A DNA stretch of 64,000 nt from Providencia heimbachae ATCC 35613 (GCF_001655055.1 NZ_LXEW01000031.1:124001-188000); one strand, 5' to 3'. Shown: positions 8,262-20,100, counted from the first letter of the stretch. The notes: generated from the sequence alone by a model not told the origin. Program-made: numbers and translations.

Positions 8262-9551
8262 ATGACAATACAAACATCTGAAATTACATCTGTATCCTCA
8301 AAACGCACCACATTTAAAGTTATGTTAGTTTGTTGGATGAGTATTTTATTTGAAGGTTATGACGTTGGCGTTATGGGCGCCGTTTTGCCAACATTATCTG
8401 AGTATAGAGAGTGGAATTTATCCCCAATACAATTAGGTGCATTAAGTAGTTATACCTTAGTCGGTATGTTTTTTGGCGCTTTTATTATCGGTACATTAAG
8501 TGAATTATATGGTCGAAGGCGCATGCTTTTAATTTGTGTAACGCTCTTTTCGTCCACAATGTTAGCGACCGCTTTAGCGCCAACACCTTGGTTTTTTGGT
8601 CTAATGCGTTTCATCGGTGGTGTTGGGTTAGGTGGCGTGATCCCCGTTGCCGCAGCACTCACCATTGAATACTCGCCAACCGAAAAACGCTCTTTTAATT
8701 ATGCAATTATGTATTCTGGCTACTCTTTAGGTATCTTATGTGCCGCATTAGTCGCTATCTGGCTACTCGGCCAGTTTGGCTGGCGCGGCGTTATGATTGT
8801 TGGGTCGCTACCCTTACTACTTATCTGGCCAATGTCTCGGCTACTTCCTGAATCTATCGAATATCTCAGTAACCGAGGGTTACACGATAAGGCGAAAAAG
8901 TTAGCTCAGAAGCTTGAAATCACCTATCACGAACCCGTTAAACTGGAACAAAAGCGCCATAGTTTAAAAGAAGTCGTCGCAATCATTTTTTCAAAAGACT
9001 ACTTGCGCGCTACTTGCTGTTTTTGGGTGGCGCTATTTTGCGGTGGATTTATTGTTTATGGCTTAAATACTTGGTTACCTTCAATCATGCGCAAAGAAGG
9101 TTACGACCTCGGTTCAAGCTTAACGTTCTTAGTGGTATTTAGCTTGTCTTCGGCAATAGGCGGTTTATTTCTCGGAAAAGTCGCCGACAAATGTGGTGCG
9201 AGAGGTACTGTTGCCTTTTTCTTCATGCTAGGTGCTCTAGGGATCGGTCTGATGGTCTTCAAACAAAGTATCTATATGAATTATCTGCTCGTCGGTATTG
9301 CTGGAATCGGTTGTATTTCCGCACCTTTGATTTTAACTGGCTATGTGGCACATTTTTACCCATCGAGTGTTAGGGCATCAGCGACAGGCTGGACTATGAG
9401 TATTTCCCGTATTGGAGCAATGTCAGGTCCTATGTTTGGTGCCTATATAGCCAGTTTAGGCGTCGCCAGCAGTTGGAACTTTGCGGCATTCTCTGCGGTC
9501 ACCGTGATTGGCGGCATTGCCGTGATGTTATTACCAAACAAACGGCTGTAG
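8262..9551 (+). CDS. MFS transporter, aromatic acid:H+ symporter-like
   Basis: 429 residues from ATG 8262, which has GAGAG 6 bases upstream. Twelve probable transmembrane segments. The first reads WMSILFEGYDVGVMGAVLP, the acidic FEGYD pattern typical of the AAHS and sugar/acid MFS branches, and the loop 2-3 motif is LSELYGRRRM. The members of this branch import aromatic or small organic acids with protons. The substrate here is not known. The gene is divergent from the amidase-like gene and converges on the ula genes, so it could feed either. A start at 8175 was considered and not preferred. Confidence 0.75.
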   Translation: MTIQTSEITSVSSKRTTFKVMLVCWMSILFEGYDVGVMGAVLPTLSEYREWNLSPIQLGALSSYTLVGMFFGAFIIGTLSELYGRRRMLLICVTLFSSTMLATALAPTPWFFGLMRFIGGVGLGGVIPVAAALTIEYSPTEKRSFNYAIMYSGYSLGILCAALVAIWLLGQFGWRGVMIVGSLPLLLIWPMSRLLPESIEYLSNRGLHDKAKKLAQKLEITYHEPVKLEQKRHSLKEVVAIIFSKDYLRATCCFWVALFCGGFIVYGLNTWLPSIMRKEGYDLGSSLTFLVVFSLSSAIGGLFLGKVADKCGARGTVAFFFMLGALGIGLMVFKQSIYMNYLLVGIAGIGCISAPLILTGYVAHFYPSSVRASATGWTMSISRIGAMSGPMFGAYIASLGVASSWNFAAFSAVTVIGGIAVMLLPNKRL

Positions 9552-9566
9552 ATGGGGTAAACTCAT

Positions 9567-9593
9567 AATCCCCTCAGGATATTAGAGGGGATT
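9567..9593. terminator. terminator between the MFS gene and ulaD
   Basis: A 9-bp stem AATCCCCTC (9567-9575) pairs with GAGGGGATT (9585-9593) between converging genes. It is followed by TTT on + and preceded by TTA/AT-rich sequence for the - strand. Probably bidirectional. Confidence 0.6.
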
Positions 9594-9605
9594 TATCCGC
9601 AGATT

Positions 9606-10253
9606 TTATTTCCAAAAACGATCTATTTGCGCACGTAAGGCTTCGGCGGTGGATTTTCCTTTATCCCCCACTAAAGCACGCCCAGCAATAAATGCTTTTG
9701 CTTTAATTCCTTCAAATAAATGAATATCTTCCGGTACAATTCCACCCGTTATCGATAGTTCGAGTCCTAAATCTGAAAGTTGGTGCATTTTGGTCAAATC
9801 ATCAGATCCCCAACCCACTCCAGCCAGCTCTGCATCTCTTGAACGATGATAAATAGCTTGTTTAATACCTAAATTAACCCATTTTTTGGCATCATCTAAA
9901 GTCCAATTGCCATATAACTCAATTTGTATTTCACGATTAAACTCATCAGCAATTTTCTTGCATGCCGCAATCGTGGCAATATGCGCCGCAGCAGATACCG
10001 TGATCCAATCCGCTCCCGCTTCAAATGCCATACGCGATAAAATTGCCCCACCGTCTGTCGTTTTCATGTCACAAACAATAATATGTGATGGGTGGTCTTT
10101 GCGTAACGTTGTGACCGCATTCATTCCCTCAGCAAAGGCTAAAATAGTACCAATTTCAATGATATCCACAAAGGATTCCACATTATTGGCAACTTCAATC
10201 GCATCATTGAGATTCGTTTGGTCTAGCGCAATTTGAATCAGAGGCTTAGTCAT
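9606..10253 (-). CDS. ulaD: 3-keto-L-gulonate-6-phosphate decarboxylase
   Basis: 215 residues, as E. coli UlaD (216). It belongs to the OMP-decarboxylase superfamily TIM barrels: DQTNLNDAIEVAN near the start, and CDMKTTDGG (about 60-68) supplies the paired metal- and substrate-binding Asp and Lys. SITGGI (about 166-171) and FIAGRAL (about 188-194) form the phosphate-binding loops. It converts 3-keto-L-gulonate 6-phosphate to L-xylulose 5-phosphate plus CO2 in ascorbate catabolism. It is the last gene of the leftward ulaAB-ulaC-ulaD set; ulaE and ulaF are not beside it. Confidence 0.9.
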   Translation of the reverse strand: MTKPLIQIALDQTNLNDAIEVANNVESFVDIIEIGTILAFAEGMNAVTTLRKDHPSHIIVCDMKTTDGGAILSRMAFEAGADWITVSAAAHIATIAACKKIADEFNREIQIELYGNWTLDDAKKWVNLGIKQAIYHRSRDAELAGVGWGSDDLTKMHQLSDLGLELSITGGIVPEDIHLFEGIKAKAFIAGRALVGDKGKSTAEALRAQIDRFWK

Positions 10254-10384
10254 ATGATTATCCTAATATTTTTTAACGTATTAGATGGGAAAGCCCACCC
10301 TAGTTGTTGTCTGTTGGGCAAGTGATATCCGCACGAGCTCTAACGCCAACACCTTTACCTAATGTTTATAAAATGAATAGAAAC

Positions 10385-10852
10385 TTAGGCCAATGCCTCA
10401 TCGATAACCTTATAAACATCTTCGGTATTGATACAACGGCGAATTTTGTCGAGATCAATCCCCGTTTCACTCTCTTCATCATCCAAAATCTGGGTTACTT
10501 CCATTAACCCTTCCATATGTTCATCTGAAGAACTGCCCGCCAAGGTAATCAACACATCCACTGGCTCATTTTCCCCCTCAAATAAAATAGGCTCCTTAAG
10601 GGTTACAAGAGCAAATGCAGTCTTTAAAACACCATTTTCAGGGCGGGCGTGAGGTAATGCTAAATTAGGAGCAATACAGATGTAAGGACCTAACTCCTTA
10701 ACACTATTAATAATTGCTTCATGGTAATCAGGTAGAATAGCGCCAGAGGCAATCAACATATCAGTACCGATTTTGATCGCATCCTGCCAATTATTTGCCG
10801 AGACTTGTAGCTTAATTGAATTATTATCAATCAATGATTGTTTAAAACCCAT
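10385..10852 (-). CDS. ulaC: PTS L-ascorbate transporter subunit IIA
   Basis: 155 residues, close to E. coli UlaC (154), of the mannitol/fructose-type EIIA family. The phosphorylated histidine lies in the LALPHARPENG motif (about residues 63-73). It passes phosphate from HPr to the IIB domain of the ascorbate permease. It lies 65 bases downstream of ulaAB and upstream of ulaD, so it is probably co-transcribed. A GGAGAG ribosome site precedes the ATG. Confidence 0.92.
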   Translation of the reverse strand: MGFKQSLIDNNSIKLQVSANNWQDAIKIGTDMLIASGAILPDYHEAIINSVKELGPYICIAPNLALPHARPENGVLKTAFALVTLKEPILFEGENEPVDVLITLAGSSSDEHMEGLMEVTQILDDEESETGIDLDKIRRCINTEDVYKVIDEALA

Positions 10853-10917
10853 GACATGCTCTCCTTGGGAATGTTGAATTTTAATGACCTATTTTTATTC
10901 AAACTTAATTATTAAAT

Positions 10918-12690
10918 TTATTTCGACCCACTAAAATTATTATGAATAATATCGAGTAACTCGTCGCCAAATGAGTGTGGATTCAACATATTTTGCACAC
11001 CTAGAACGAACTTACCTTCTCCCGCATCCATTTCGGCAGAAAGGTGTTTTGATGACACAATAATGTCTGTATTCGCCAACTTAGATTTGTAATCCGATAC
11101 CGCACAGGAATCCATGACATGAGGAATACCTTTGCTTTCTAGGTATTTAGCAATTTTCATCTTCATCATCATTGATGAACCTTGCCCATTACCACACACA
11201 GCGAGAATACTGACAGGTCTTGCACTACTATTTGATAGTACATCTATTGGTGCAACAGGTGCGCACTCTTCAGGTTGGACATTCTTAGCGATTACAACGT
11301 CAGCCACTTGCGCATCTTCCTCTGCACGTAATCTTTTCGATGCAAAATACATGTATACAAACGATAGAGCGATAATGACAAAGAAGAAATATTTAGAGAA
11401 TGAAAGTCCTTGCATCACTGGCGGGAAGACTAACGCCCAATCAGCCATTCCCATCCAACCACTAAAATTGGTATCTTGCTGACTAAACAACTGGATAGCC
11501 CATGCAGAGCCCACAACTTCGATGATCCCCATGACAAAACAGATTTTCATCACCGCTTTCCAACCGCCAAAGTGGTTTGCAAACACCCCAATAGTCGCGT
11601 TCGAAAAGAACATCGGAATAAAGCCAGGAATAATCATGATCGGGGAACTGAAGACCAACATAATCAGCACTGCCGTAAATTGCCCTAATGCCCCCCACAT
11701 AAAACCAAACACCATCGCATTTGGCGAAAATGCATAGATAGCGGCACAGTCAATTGCAAGCACTGCATTGGGGATAACTCGCTCAGAAATTCCTTTAAAT
11801 GCTTCTGAAAGTTCAGCAACAAACATACGAACACCGGTCACAATAATTTGAATTGCAACGGCAAATCTCAAACCTGTTTCTATAACATAGATACTCCAAT
11901 GGGTTTTACCAGCCATATCCTGCAAATTGGTTAACCCGAAGGAAAGCAATATAATGCCGAAGAAAATTGTCATCACTATCGCTGTTGCTGCGATACTGTC
12001 ATGGAAAATATGCAGCCATTTTGGTAATTTTAAATTATCAACGCTATCATTTTTATCACCTAACTTCGGCGCAACTTTGGTTGCTATCCATGAAGCAAAC
12101 TGCTGTTGGTGACCAATAGAAAACCCTGCGCCTCCCGTCACTGCTTCAGTAGGCTTAAACATGATATTGGATGAAATTCCCCAATATAACGCCATCAAAA
12201 TAGCGGAGTAAATAATGGTTTCCCACATACTAGTTCCGAGTACAAAGTAGAATACCGCGATTAATCCGGCTTGCTGGAACATGATATGCCCAGTCAGCAT
12301 GATGGTGCGAATACCTGTAATACGACGAAAAAGCACAAGAAGGATATTAATGGCGAGGGCAATTAGAACGGTATATCCCACCCATGAATAGTTATCTCCC
12401 ATAGTCTCCATGGTTGCCATCATTGAGGTATAGGGGTCAATCACTGAACCGGTGAGATTATGGTACTCTGACATTTTTGCAATGACAGGTTTAAAACTAG
12501 AAACTAACGTATCGGCACCGACCTGTACTAACATAAAACCGACAATAGTTTTGATTGTTCCTTTGAGGATGGTGGTTCCATCTCTTTTTAGTAGCCAATA
12601 GCCAATGAATGTTACTAAACCCAGTAATAGAGGGGCTTTAGTCATCACTTGGCTGTAAAAAATATAGAATGCATTGTACAAAAAATCCAT
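10918..12690 (-). CDS. ulaA: PTS L-ascorbate permease, fused IIC-IIB (UlaA-UlaB)
   Basis: 590 residues. Roughly 1-455 form the polytopic IIC domain (UlaA), followed by a short linker rich in Pro/Ala/Asp, then a IIB domain (about 490-590) with the phosphocysteine loop [14 protein letters not shown]. In E. coli these are two genes (ulaA and ulaB); here the frame is continuous with no stop between domains. The protein imports L-ascorbate and phosphorylates it at carbon 6. It heads the leftward ula operon and diverges from ulaR. An AGGGGTG-like ribosome site precedes the ATG. Confidence 0.92.
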   Translation of the reverse strand: MDFLYNAFYIFYSQVMTKAPLLLGLVTFIGYWLLKRDGTTILKGTIKTIVGFMLVQVGADTLVSSFKPVIAKMSEYHNLTGSVIDPYTSMMATMETMGDNYSWVGYTVLIALAINILLVLFRRITGIRTIMLTGHIMFQQAGLIAVFYFVLGTSMWETIIYSAILMALYWGISSNIMFKPTEAVTGGAGFSIGHQQQFASWIATKVAPKLGDKNDSVDNLKLPKWLHIFHDSIAATAIVMTIFFGIILLSFGLTNLQDMAGKTHWSIYVIETGLRFAVAIQIIVTGVRMFVAELSEAFKGISERVIPNAVLAIDCAAIYAFSPNAMVFGFMWGALGQFTAVLIMLVFSSPIMIIPGFIPMFFSNATIGVFANHFGGWKAVMKICFVMGIIEVVGSAWAIQLFSQQDTNFSGWMGMADWALVFPPVMQGLSFSKYFFFVIIALSFVYMYFASKRLRAEEDAQVADVVIAKNVQPEECAPVAPIDVLSNSSARPVSILAVCGNGQGSSMMMKMKIAKYLESKGIPHVMDSCAVSDYKSKLANTDIIVSSKHLSAEMDAGEGKFVLGVQNMLNPHSFGDELLDIIHNNFSGSK

Positions 12691-13090
12691 ATTTTCACCC
12701 CTAAATCAAATTAAATTTGAATTATTATCTAATTAAAAAAATCACCCTGATCACAGACAAGCATTATCACGCTATAATCAAACAAACCATTAATTCAATC
12801 ACTAAAACGCACATTACAATCACAAGTAATCATATTGAGCTCATTTATGATTGTTTTATTTAACGCTTTTTGACCAGAAAAAAACCGTACAATTGTTGCA
12901 CAGATCACAACAAATATAATAAAACATTAAATTACAATAGATTATATAATTAACTTAACATGAGACTATTTTTATTTTTAGCTAGTTGACAATATTCATC
13001 ATGATCATTAGAATCAAATCTAATCATTTTTAATCATAACTTGTCATAACTAAATGCTGAAAATGATTATACATAAATAAGGTTCTAGAT
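12691..13090. promoter_or_regulatory. ula divergent control region
   Basis: 400 AT-rich bases between ulaAB and ulaR. Visible elements are a perfect 7-1-7 palindrome TCAAATTAAATTTGA (12706-12720) just upstream of the ulaAB ribosome site; an inverted repeat AATCATA/TATGATT (12828-12834 and 12846-12852) around TGAGCTCA; a possible weak CRP-like half site near 12896-12910 (TTGTGATCT on -); and an ATTAGA/TCTAAT repeat (13007-13024) on the ulaR promoter. Any of these could be UlaR operators. No gene is seen. Confidence 0.5.
12986..13014 (+). promoter_or_regulatory. sigma-70 promoter for ulaR-ulaG
   Basis: A consensus -35 TTGACA (12986-12991) and a -10 TAGAAT (13009-13014) are separated by exactly 17 bases. 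The -10 is embedded in the inverted repeat ATTAGA/TCTAAT (13007-13024), a layout that would allow repression by UlaR of its own gene. Confidence 0.65.
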
Positions 13091-13846
13091 ATGAATGAGA
13101 CACAAAGACATTACGAAATATTGTCTTTACTTAAAGAGAATCAAATAATTAACGTATCTTTTATTACGGATCATTTTAAGATTTCTCCCGCAACTGCACG
13201 TCGGGATATCGCTAAGCTCGATGAACAAGGAAAGTTAAAAAAAATACGTAATGGTGCAGAACGCATTGAAGAAAAAAAATACAAGTGGTCTCCACTAAAC
13301 ATCAACAGTACCGACCACTACGAAGAGAAGTCTCAAATAGTCGTAAAAGCAGCAGAGCTTTGCCAACCTGGGGATAGCGTAGTGATCAACTGCGGTTCCA
13401 CTGCCTTTCTTCTTGGGCAACACCTGTGTGGCAAAAGTGTGCAAATAGTCACTAATTACTTTCCTCTTGCTAACTATTTAATAGAAGAAGAACACGAGGA
13501 TGTCGTACTGATTGGCGGGCAATATAACCGAGCACAAGGTATTTTTCTGAACCCAGCCCTCAATACTTTAATAGGTTATGCCGGTAACTGGATGTTCACT
13601 TCTGGAAAAGGTTTAACAGAAATAGGGTTGTACAAAACCGATATGCTGACTGCAGTTGCTGAACAACAAATGCTCGATCGTATCGATAAACTGGTCGTCG
13701 TCGTCGATAGTTCAAAAGTGGGAAGTCGTACTGGCATGCTATTTTGTCCCACTGATAAAATTGATTATCTGATCACAGGGAAAAATGCCGATGCCAATAT
13801 TATCCAAGCGATTGAAGCTCAGGGCACTCAAGTCATACTCGTATAA
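13091..13846 (+). CDS. ulaR: DeoR-family repressor of ascorbate utilization
   Basis: 251 residues, the length of E. coli UlaR. The N-terminal DeoR HTH spans about residues 5-58 (ISPATARRDIAKLDEQGKLKKIRNGA). The C-terminal sugar-phosphate-binding domain has GSTAF (about 100-104) and VVVDSSKVG (about 213-221). In E. coli UlaR represses ulaG and ulaABCDEF, with L-ascorbate 6-phosphate as inducer. Here it sits between the divergent ulaAB-C-D genes and ulaG, which fits that job. It is read from a near-consensus promoter. Confidence 0.88.
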   Translation: MNETQRHYEILSLLKENQIINVSFITDHFKISPATARRDIAKLDEQGKLKKIRNGAERIEEKKYKWSPLNINSTDHYEEKSQIVVKAAELCQPGDSVVINCGSTAFLLGQHLCGKSVQIVTNYFPLANYLIEEEHEDVVLIGGQYNRAQGIFLNPALNTLIGYAGNWMFTSGKGLTEIGLYKTDMLTAVAEQQMLDRIDKLVVVVDSSKVGSRTGMLFCPTDKIDYLITGKNADANIIQAIEAQGTQVILV

Positions 13847-13872
13847 TTAAATTTAACTATTTAATTCAATAG

Positions 13873-15030
<1,158 letters not shown>

Positions 15031-15048
15031 TCGTCTTTTATGAAAAAT

Positions 15049-15084
15049 AAATGCCTGTGAGGAGATAATCTAATCAGGCATTTT
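15049..15084 (+). terminator. ulaG terminator
   Basis: AAATGCCTG (15049-15057) pairs with CAGGCATTT (15075-15083) and is followed by TTGCTAT. A 9-bp stem about 20 bases after the ulaG stop, consistent with an intrinsic terminator with a short T-tract. Confidence 0.6.
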
Positions 15085-15183
15085 GCTATAAAAAAATAAA
15101 GCTAAAAATATTTTGCATCTACTGCATCCAAATCCATTTCCTTGTCGTCTCTATTCAAGACATTCAAATACAAACAAGGAAAT

Positions 15184-15411
15184 ATGGCGAGCGCCATGAT
15201 TTGGGCAAAAGACAGAACTACAGGGCAAATATCATTATTAGGGCACTTCAGCGAACTACAATCAGTCCGCCTACTCACTCCGACGGAGTGGCAAATGATA
15301 AAAAATAGTGGTGAATTGTTTATTACCGAAAATAACGACCCTAACAGTAAAATATTGTTTAAAGGTGCATGTATTGAACTGCTCGATACATCCAAGCTAG
15401 ATAATACATAG
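15184..15411 (+). CDS. small hypothetical protein
   Basis: 75 residues from ATG 15184, preceded by AAGGA at 5 bases; an in-frame start at 15142 lacks a ribosome site. No signal peptide or membrane segment and no family recognised. Sequence is soluble and mixed, with a WAKDRTTGQISLLGHF segment near the start that looks beta-rich. It stands alone between ulaG and the DASS transporter and converges on the latter across a good terminator, which supports a transcribed unit of its own. It is probably a real but uncharacterised gene. Confidence 0.5.
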   Translation: MASAMIWAKDRTTGQISLLGHFSELQSVRLLTPTEWQMIKNSGELFITENNDPNSKILFKGACIELLDTSKLDNT

Positions 15412-15434
15412 CTAACTCAGTTACTCTGAAGCCA

Positions 15435-15469
15435 AAAGGTCAGTTCCGATAATAACGGTACTGACCTTT
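15435..15469. terminator. bidirectional terminator between the small gene and the DASS transporter
   Basis: AAAGGTCAGT (15435-15444) pairs with ACTGACCTTT (15460-15469), with an inner CCG/CGG. A-runs on the left and T-runs on the right suit termination on both strands between converging genes. Confidence 0.7.
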
Positions 15470-15474
15470 AATAT

Positions 15475-16770
15475 TTAAGGAATAACACCCATCAATTTAA
15501 ACCAAAAATAATCGAGAGGAACTAAAAAAACAAACGTCATAACAAATAGGATAAAACATAAACGGATCCCATCCATTAGAGGTACTCTCCCCATTCCCAT
15601 CGCCACCACAATTGGAGAAGCTTGGTAAGGTAATAATGGCGTTGAATAGCCAATCACTTGGATCATCAAAACAGCAATCAATGGTAGGCCCGTTGCTGTA
15701 GAAAGTGATTCTGCTAGCGGCGTATACAGTGCCGGCACTCCATTAGCGGTAACAATAAAGTTTAAGCCACTCGTTAGCCCAACTAAACTACCAAAATCCA
15801 TCAAAGGGCTATCAGGATCTAACGGCAACATTTTTTGTAAGTAATTTCCCAAAACCATTCCAACATTTGAATAACTGACTAATGTTGCTAAACTCAGGAT
15901 CCCTGCCACATAGATACAAGTTCGAATATTCACCGCTTTCGCAAATTCATCATTAGTAAGAAAACCGATTTTTGGCAATAAGCATATGCAAGCCGCAACT
16001 AAGCCAACCCATGCAGGTGAAACCCCATGAGTGGTATCTGTGACCCAAAATAACAGCGTAATCGCCAACAAAGCCCCTAACTTTTTCTCGTCACGGCTCA
16101 TGGGTTTTAATATTTTTTGCTCAGTAATTGGTTGAAGCTTTGCCGGAAATAGAAAATAAATACATCCAACAATCAATGCCCCTTTCACTAGCCCCAAAAT
16201 TGGCATATGAAGGAATAAGTAATTCAGATAGGATAATTTAATGCCATAGGTGGTTTCCACTGCTCCCGCCATCACTAGATTAGGCACATTAGCCGGTAAA
16301 ACTGTCGCTGAAAGTTGAAAAGTACCGAACCCGACGGCTAACGCCAAACCAATCCGCCCACGACTGCCGCTTTCTAATCCAACTTTATCCGCAATCGCCA
16401 TCACTATCGGCATTAGTAGCGCAATTCGCCCCATATTTGATGGCATAATAAATGCCAGCCCATAGGCTAGGAGCACTACACCAATAATCAATTTCAGCCA
16501 CGACTGGGTAAATCGCCCCGATATCTGCTGGGCAATACGTTCCGCCAGCCCCACTTTATTAATAGCAAATCCAAGAATAAACCCGCTAAGAACTAACCAA
16601 AATGCCTCTGAAGTAAACCCTGAAAATAGAATACTTGTAGGTGCCAAGTGTAAACATGCAGCAGTAGCAAAAAAGAGTAACGCCACCAAATATTCAGGCA
16701 GTTTTCCTGTCGCCCAAAATCCAATGGTTACCGCAATAACCACTGCACTTAGCCATTCTAATTCTGTCAT
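15475..16770 (-). CDS. SLC13/DASS-family anion transporter
   Basis: 431-residue polytopic membrane protein with about 11-12 hydrophobic segments. It resembles the divalent anion:sodium symporter (DASS)/CitT-type permeases: VLSGFILGFAINKVGLAERIA in the first half and a second hairpin-like repeat near LTSGLNFIVTANGVPALY. The family imports di- and tricarboxylates, sulfate or related anions; the substrate here cannot be told. It is read in the same direction as glmS, and before the transposon inserted it would have been the next gene downstream of the glmS terminator. Confidence 0.72.
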   Translation of the reverse strand: MTELEWLSAVVIAVTIGFWATGKLPEYLVALLFFATAACLHLAPTSILFSGFTSEAFWLVLSGFILGFAINKVGLAERIAQQISGRFTQSWLKLIIGVVLLAYGLAFIMPSNMGRIALLMPIVMAIADKVGLESGSRGRIGLALAVGFGTFQLSATVLPANVPNLVMAGAVETTYGIKLSYLNYLFLHMPILGLVKGALIVGCIYFLFPAKLQPITEQKILKPMSRDEKKLGALLAITLLFWVTDTTHGVSPAWVGLVAACICLLPKIGFLTNDEFAKAVNIRTCIYVAGILSLATLVSYSNVGMVLGNYLQKMLPLDPDSPLMDFGSLVGLTSGLNFIVTANGVPALYTPLAESLSTATGLPLIAVLMIQVIGYSTPLLPYQASPIVVAMGMGRVPLMDGIRLCFILFVMTFVFLVPLDYFWFKLMGVIP

Positions 16771-16958
16771 CTACTTTGCCTTTTTATAATTTTTAATGGT
16801 CAGAACCTATCATCGAAGACTTATCGTTCAATATGACACCCAGAAAATAGGGTATCACCTAAAATTGAGCGTAAATAATTAATCAATAAAATATAGTCGA
16901 ATTTTTATCATTTAATCGCTTTAAAGCTTATACATTAAATACAATATTTACATTGGCC

Positions 16959-16999
16959 AAAAAAATAAAAAACCGGTGTAACTTTATAGGTTACACCGG
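16959..16999 (-). terminator. displaced glmS intrinsic terminator
   Basis: On the - strand a perfect 10-bp stem (GTTACACCGG, 16990-16999, with CCGGTGTAAC, 16973-16982) and a 7-base loop precede a T-tract of 13 T in 14 bases (16959-16972). It lies 6 bases outside the target duplication on the left side of the transposon. Removing the transposon and one copy of the duplication places it about 30 bases after the glmS stop, where a glmUS terminator is expected. Confidence 0.85.
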
Positions 17000-17005
17000 C
17001 TATGT

Positions 17006-17010
17006 CTTAT
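17006..17010. repeat. target site duplication, left copy
   Basis: CTTAT directly abuts the left terminal repeat. The same five bases flank the right end at 36977-36981. Tn7-family elements make 5-bp duplications. Confidence 0.93.
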
Positions 17011-17160
17011 TGTTGGTTAACAATAAAGTTGCTAACAAATAGATTTGTAAACCATTGATTTTAATGGGGCGCGATTATATCTAATAAAAATAAAGTTGTT
17101 AATTTTTAAGGCTCTAAGGAATAACCCCAACAAAAATATCACAATAAAGTTGTTAACAAA
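17011..17160 (+). repeat. transposon left end with three putative TnsB sites
   Basis: Three copies of an AATAAAGTTG(T/C)TAA core lie in the same orientation and are spread out: about 17018-17038 (in the terminal repeat), 17086-17108 and 17141-17160. This spaced three-site left end parallels Tn7. The innermost site ends 7 bases from the hsdR stop, so the cargo runs right up to the end. Confidence 0.85.
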
Positions 17161-17166
17161 TCAATA

Positions 17167-20100
17167 TCACGTACTATATATGGGCGATGGCAATTCTGGA
17201 TAAGCCCGATAGATATGTAGAAACACTCTATCCGTAATATCGGAAATTTCATCTTCTTCGTACTGCTCAATAGGCAGCCCCGTTCTCTCGTCATAAAGAA
17301 AATCATAAATCTGCTGCTTTACCGCATCCCGCGATGATTCTTTCTGCTGCCAATTAGCGACCTTCAGTCGCTCAGCCTTAAGTGTCGAAAGTAAAGCCGT
17401 CGCCACTTGCTTAATCTTCGCTATCTCTCTAGGTTTCAAATTTGGCTTGCTCAGTAAGTCAAACAACACTAGAGACTCTTCGTCCACTCCTTCCCTAAGC
17501 GCACGTTTTTCTTCATGCGAAAGTTCTTCATTGAACTTTATGAGCGCCTCAAATGTCTTCTCAATTACAACGCGATCTTTTTCCTGATTGTATTCTCTAA
17601 CAAGTTTTTCGTAGTGCTCTTGATAATCTGTGCGTAACGGATTTTGCATCATTAAGCGAGCAAGTTTATTCTCAACAGCATGCTTCAGAGATTGCACGGT
17701 TGTATTTTTTCGTTCTGATTTTGCAAACTCCTGGCGCAAACGTTCAAAATCGATCTTGCTAATATCGTAAATTCGCTCGCTATCCGGTTTTGGCTCTTTG
17801 ATTTTAAATGTAGTGTCTATACTACCGTCAACGATTTCATACAGCTCTTTCATGATATCGGAAATATCAGCTTTCTCTTTATCTGCCTGTAAACTCTTAT
17901 AAAGAACATTAATAGCATCACGCAGATCACGATAATCATTAATACCCGGCACGTTGATACAAGCCTTGAATTTGTTGAATACCTCTCTGGCAATCACTTC
18001 AAATCGTTTTCTGGTTTCATCATTTATATTGATGACTTCTTTGGCCTGTGCAATCGCCGCATTCTTGGCAAATCCAGTTTCGGTGATTATTCGACTCAAT
18101 TCAAAATCATGCTTCCGTAAAAACTCAGCGGCAAAACTAATCGACTCATTTAGGCTTTCTAAAAGTTCCTCATTGGGTTTGGCTGGTTCATTTTCACCTT
18201 CTTCACCACCATGCCCTTCGTCACCTGCACCAGCAAATGTTGCCAGCGCTTTACGTAAGTTTTTGAATATGCCGCTGTAATCGACAATCAAGCCATTGTT
18301 TTTGCCTTCCGCCACACGATTTGCCCTAGCAATGGCCTGCATTAAAGTATGAGCCTTAAGGGGTTTGTCTAAATACAGAGTGGAGAGTGTTGGTACATCA
18401 AAGCCTGTTAACCACATAGCACAAACAATCGCGACTCTGAAAGGGTGTTCGTTAGCCTTGAACGCCTCTTCCATATCCAAACGCGAGCCATCCTGTAACT
18501 CAAAACCTGTTTTAATTAGCAGGCGATGCGGTCTAATATCCAAATCCCACTTTTCAAACTTCGCAACCTCACCCTGTTCCTCACTAACCACAACGGCCAT
18601 CAGCGTTTCTTTCATCCACGCCAATTGTCGTTCTCGCCAAGCTAAATCTTGCTCATCTGCGGCCGATGAAAGCTCTTTCTCTTTTGCTTTAATTTCTTGC
18701 AGCCAATAAAAGTCGATCAGTTTGTGCATTCGCACGCAGGTGATTTTATCAAGGCAAACAAACATGGCCTTGCCCGTTTCCCAACCATTGGCATAATGAA
18801 CAACAAAATCTTGAGCAATCTGATCAAGCCTGCTAGTTGAAGTAATGATGTGGTAGTCGCGTTTAAGCTCACGCTCCAATCGTTGCTGTACATCCACATC
18901 ATCAATTTCTAGCTCTTCAAGTTTTTCTGCTATGCGCTCATTAATTCCTTTGGGGTCAGCTACTGTATGCTCGTTACCATCCTCATCAGTAAATATTAAT
19001 TCTTCACCACGAGCATCGTAATACAAAGGTACCGTAGCTTTATCTTCAACTGCACGTTGAAAATCATAAGTGGAAACATAATCACCGAATACCTTCTTGG
19101 TTATCTCGTCATCTTTGAACAATGGAGTGCCCGTAAAGCCGATAAAGCTGGCATTAGGCAGAGCATTACGCATATTTAGAGACAACGTTCCGTACTGTGT
19201 GCGGTGAGCCTCATCGGTTATAACAATAATGTCATCGCGTACAGAATAAGGCTTCAGAGGATCAATTTTTTCATTAAATTTTTGAATCAAAGTAAAAACA
19301 AAAGCTTTCTGCTGGCCTATTAGTTCTTTAAGGGTTTTACCACTATCGGCACGACATGGGTCTTTATCATTGTCGACGACGCCACTTCCTGCGAAAGTTT
19401 TATAAATCTGCGTATCGAGATCTTCCCGATCAGTCAGCACTACAAAGGTATAATTCCCCCCCAACTTTCGATGCACCATCTGCGCAAAAAATACGATTGA
19501 ATAAGATTTCCCTGAACCTTGGGTATGCCAAAAAACACCCAATTTACCCAAACGTTCACCACGATTAATAACCGCATCTATGGCTCGACTGACACCGAGA
19601 TACTGATGATTGCGGGCGACAATTTTCACTAGCCGTCCAGAACTTTGGTCGAACAGGGTAAAATTTTCAAAGATATCCATGAGGTTGGTTTTGGAGCAGG
19701 TACCTTTCAGCAGGGTTTCCATATCCACAACACCAGGCTCGTTCTCTTTTAATCGCTTCCAGTCATTGAAATGCTCAAATTTGCTGGAGACAGATCCAAT
19801 CTTGGCATCAATACCATTTCCCAAAATAATGAAAGCATTGTGATAAAACAGGTGCGGAATAGTGTCTTTATAATCGGCGAGGTTTTGTTCGTAGGCAGCC
19901 CTAATATCCTTGTGGACGTTTTTCACTTCCATAAACAGTAGCGGAATACCATTCACAAACCCAACCAAATCAGCTCTACGACGATAAATATCGCCCTTAA
20001 CCCAAAACTCACGTACTAATAAAAAGTGATTGTTTTCATAATTATCAAAATCGAAAAGACGTAGACGTTTCTTTACCCGATCACCTTTATCATTGAGGTA

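Noticed and set aside
10304..10507. Small + strand reading frame near ulaC
   Set aside because: Antisense to the conserved ulaC gene, with no ribosome site or family resemblance.
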